From Brucella sp. 21LCYQ03 (GTDB lineage: Bacteria > Pseudomonadota > Alphaproteobacteria > Rhizobiales > Rhizobiaceae), in contig NZ_JAMJWE010000010.1 in the NCBI RefSeq assembly GCF_023554105.1, forward strand, positions 1-64,000: a stretch of DNA of 64,000 nucleotides. The letters are read 5' to 3'. The position numbers were made by a program, and so were the translations under genes. Positions 63,501-64,000 of this stretch are shown here, piece by piece; positions within the stretch are counted from its first letter, which is position 1; every line of letters begins with the position of its first letter. The notes beneath the pieces were generated by a model. That model had not been told where the DNA came from and did not search any database. It worked only from the letters and a program-made list of their open reading frames with translations.

Positions 63501-64000
63501 TTACTGGCCTGTGACAATCTTGGTCCAGGCGCGTGTAACATAGCGCTGTGTCTTCTGATCATAAGGCGTTGGCACAAAAAGCTTTTTCAGCACATCTTCG
63601 CTTGGATAGATTTCTGGATCATCCAGAATTTCCTTGTCGATGAATTCTTGTGAAGCCTTGTTGCCGTTGGCATAGAAAACAAAGTTCGATGCCTTGGCAG
63701 CAACTTCCGGACGCATGATATAATTCATGAATTCAAGCGCTTCTGGCACGTGCTTTGAATCTGCCGGGATAGCCATCTGGTCAAACCACATCAGCGCGCC
63801 TTCCTTCGGGATCGAATAACCGATCTCTACGCCCTGATTGGCCTTCTCTGCACGATCGCGCGCCTGAAAAATATCACCCGAATAGCCGATAGCCATGCAG
63901 ATATCGCCGTTTGCCAGCGCATTGATATATTCCGACGAGTGGAACTTGCGGATATTTGGGCGTATCTTGAGATAAAGCTCCTGAGCCTTTTCCATATCTT
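63501..64000 (-). CDS. potF: Putrescine-binding periplasmic protein PotF, C-terminal part
   Basis: The 5' part lies beyond the window; about 165 C-terminal residues are visible. The text matches PotF/PotD-type binding proteins: IRKFHSSEYINALANGDICMAIGYSGDIFQARDRA, GYSIPKEGALMWFDQMAIPADSKHVPEALEFMNYI and PEVAAKASNFVFYANGNKAS. A closing TRAWTKIVTGQ completes the match. The tyrosine/tryptophan and aspartate positions in the polyamine site (YSGD, WFDQ) are conserved. It is the first visible gene of potFGHI on this strand. Confidence 0.93.
   Translation of the reverse strand, partial: DMEKAQELYLKIRPNIRKFHSSEYINALANGDICMAIGYSGDIFQARDRAEKANQGVEIGYSIPKEGALMWFDQMAIPADSKHVPEALEFMNYIMRPEVAAKASNFVFYANGNKASQEFIDKEILDDPEIYPSEDVLKKLFVPTPYDQKTQRYVTRAWTKIVTGQ

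Overview
The window reads as a chromosome segment of an alphaproteobacterium of the Brucellaceae (Brucella / Ochrobactrum / Pseudochrobactrum-like). The support is a large PAS histidine kinase of the PdhS type, a Mrp antiporter operon with fused MrpA-MrpB, a DmpA-like P1 aminopeptidase, a tRNA-His without G-1 and with A73, and gene sets (opp, bkd, cydDCAB, pha/mrp, dct, pot) typical of this family. No rRNA, CRISPR array, phage or plasmid replication gene was seen. Apart from one IS30-family insertion at the left edge, the region looks like ordinary chromosomal backbone.

Layout. 1-1.2 kb: 5' end of an acetyl-CoA hydrolase/CoA-transferase gene with an IS30 element just upstream. 1.5-8.5 kb: an oligopeptide ABC operon with two tandem binding proteins, two permeases and a double ATPase. 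8.6-12 kb: alkB, an MFS transporter and a P1-family aminopeptidase. 12.2-14.8 kb: an FtsK translocase without membrane domain. 15-16 kb: a candidate 59-aa ORF and a lone SURF1 gene. 16-21 kb: branched-chain 2-oxoacid dehydrogenase genes (E1a, E1b, E2, E3). 21.4-28.5 kb: cytochrome bd oxidase genes cydD-cydC-cydA-cydB-cydX, headed by a GbsR/MarR-type regulator with a tandem palindromic operator. 28.6-34.7 kb: Mrp Na+/H+ antiporter operon. 35-39 kb: a FAD/NAD(P) protein, a nitroreductase and an orphan peptide-binding protein. 39.1-43.2 kb: the Anbu (proteasome-like) operon with transglutaminase, alpha-E and circularly permuted ATP-grasp genes. 43.3-47.1 kb: mogA, two small paralogous proteins, a GH25 lipoprotein and metAA with a SAM-I/IV-like riboswitch. 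47.3-49.1 kb: a 33-aa membrane peptide and NDH-2. 49.1-53.9 kb: dctA divergent from dctBD with a sigma-54 promoter. 54-60.4 kb: DUF488 gene, tRNA-His, pdhS and an asmA-like gene. 60.4-64 kb: putrescine transporter potFGHI, with potF cut by the window end.

How the parts fit. Uptake is prominent (peptides, C4-dicarboxylates, polyamines). Several genes act on the respiratory chain: cytochrome bd, NDH-2, the SURF1 assembly factor and the Mrp antiporter. Regulation visible in the DNA includes a sigma-54 promoter for dctA, a SAM-sensing leader for metAA, a probable autoregulatory operator for the cyd regulator, and two exact CtrA-type boxes flanking pdhS.

The best candidates for a poorly understood system are the Anbu operon (a known cluster of unknown biochemical role), the two tandem small proteins at 44.0-44.6 kb, the 33-aa membrane peptide at 47.3 kb and a possible antisense/small RNA between pdhS and asmA. 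I found no convincing wholly new multi-gene system. All calls come from reading the sequence; no database search was run.
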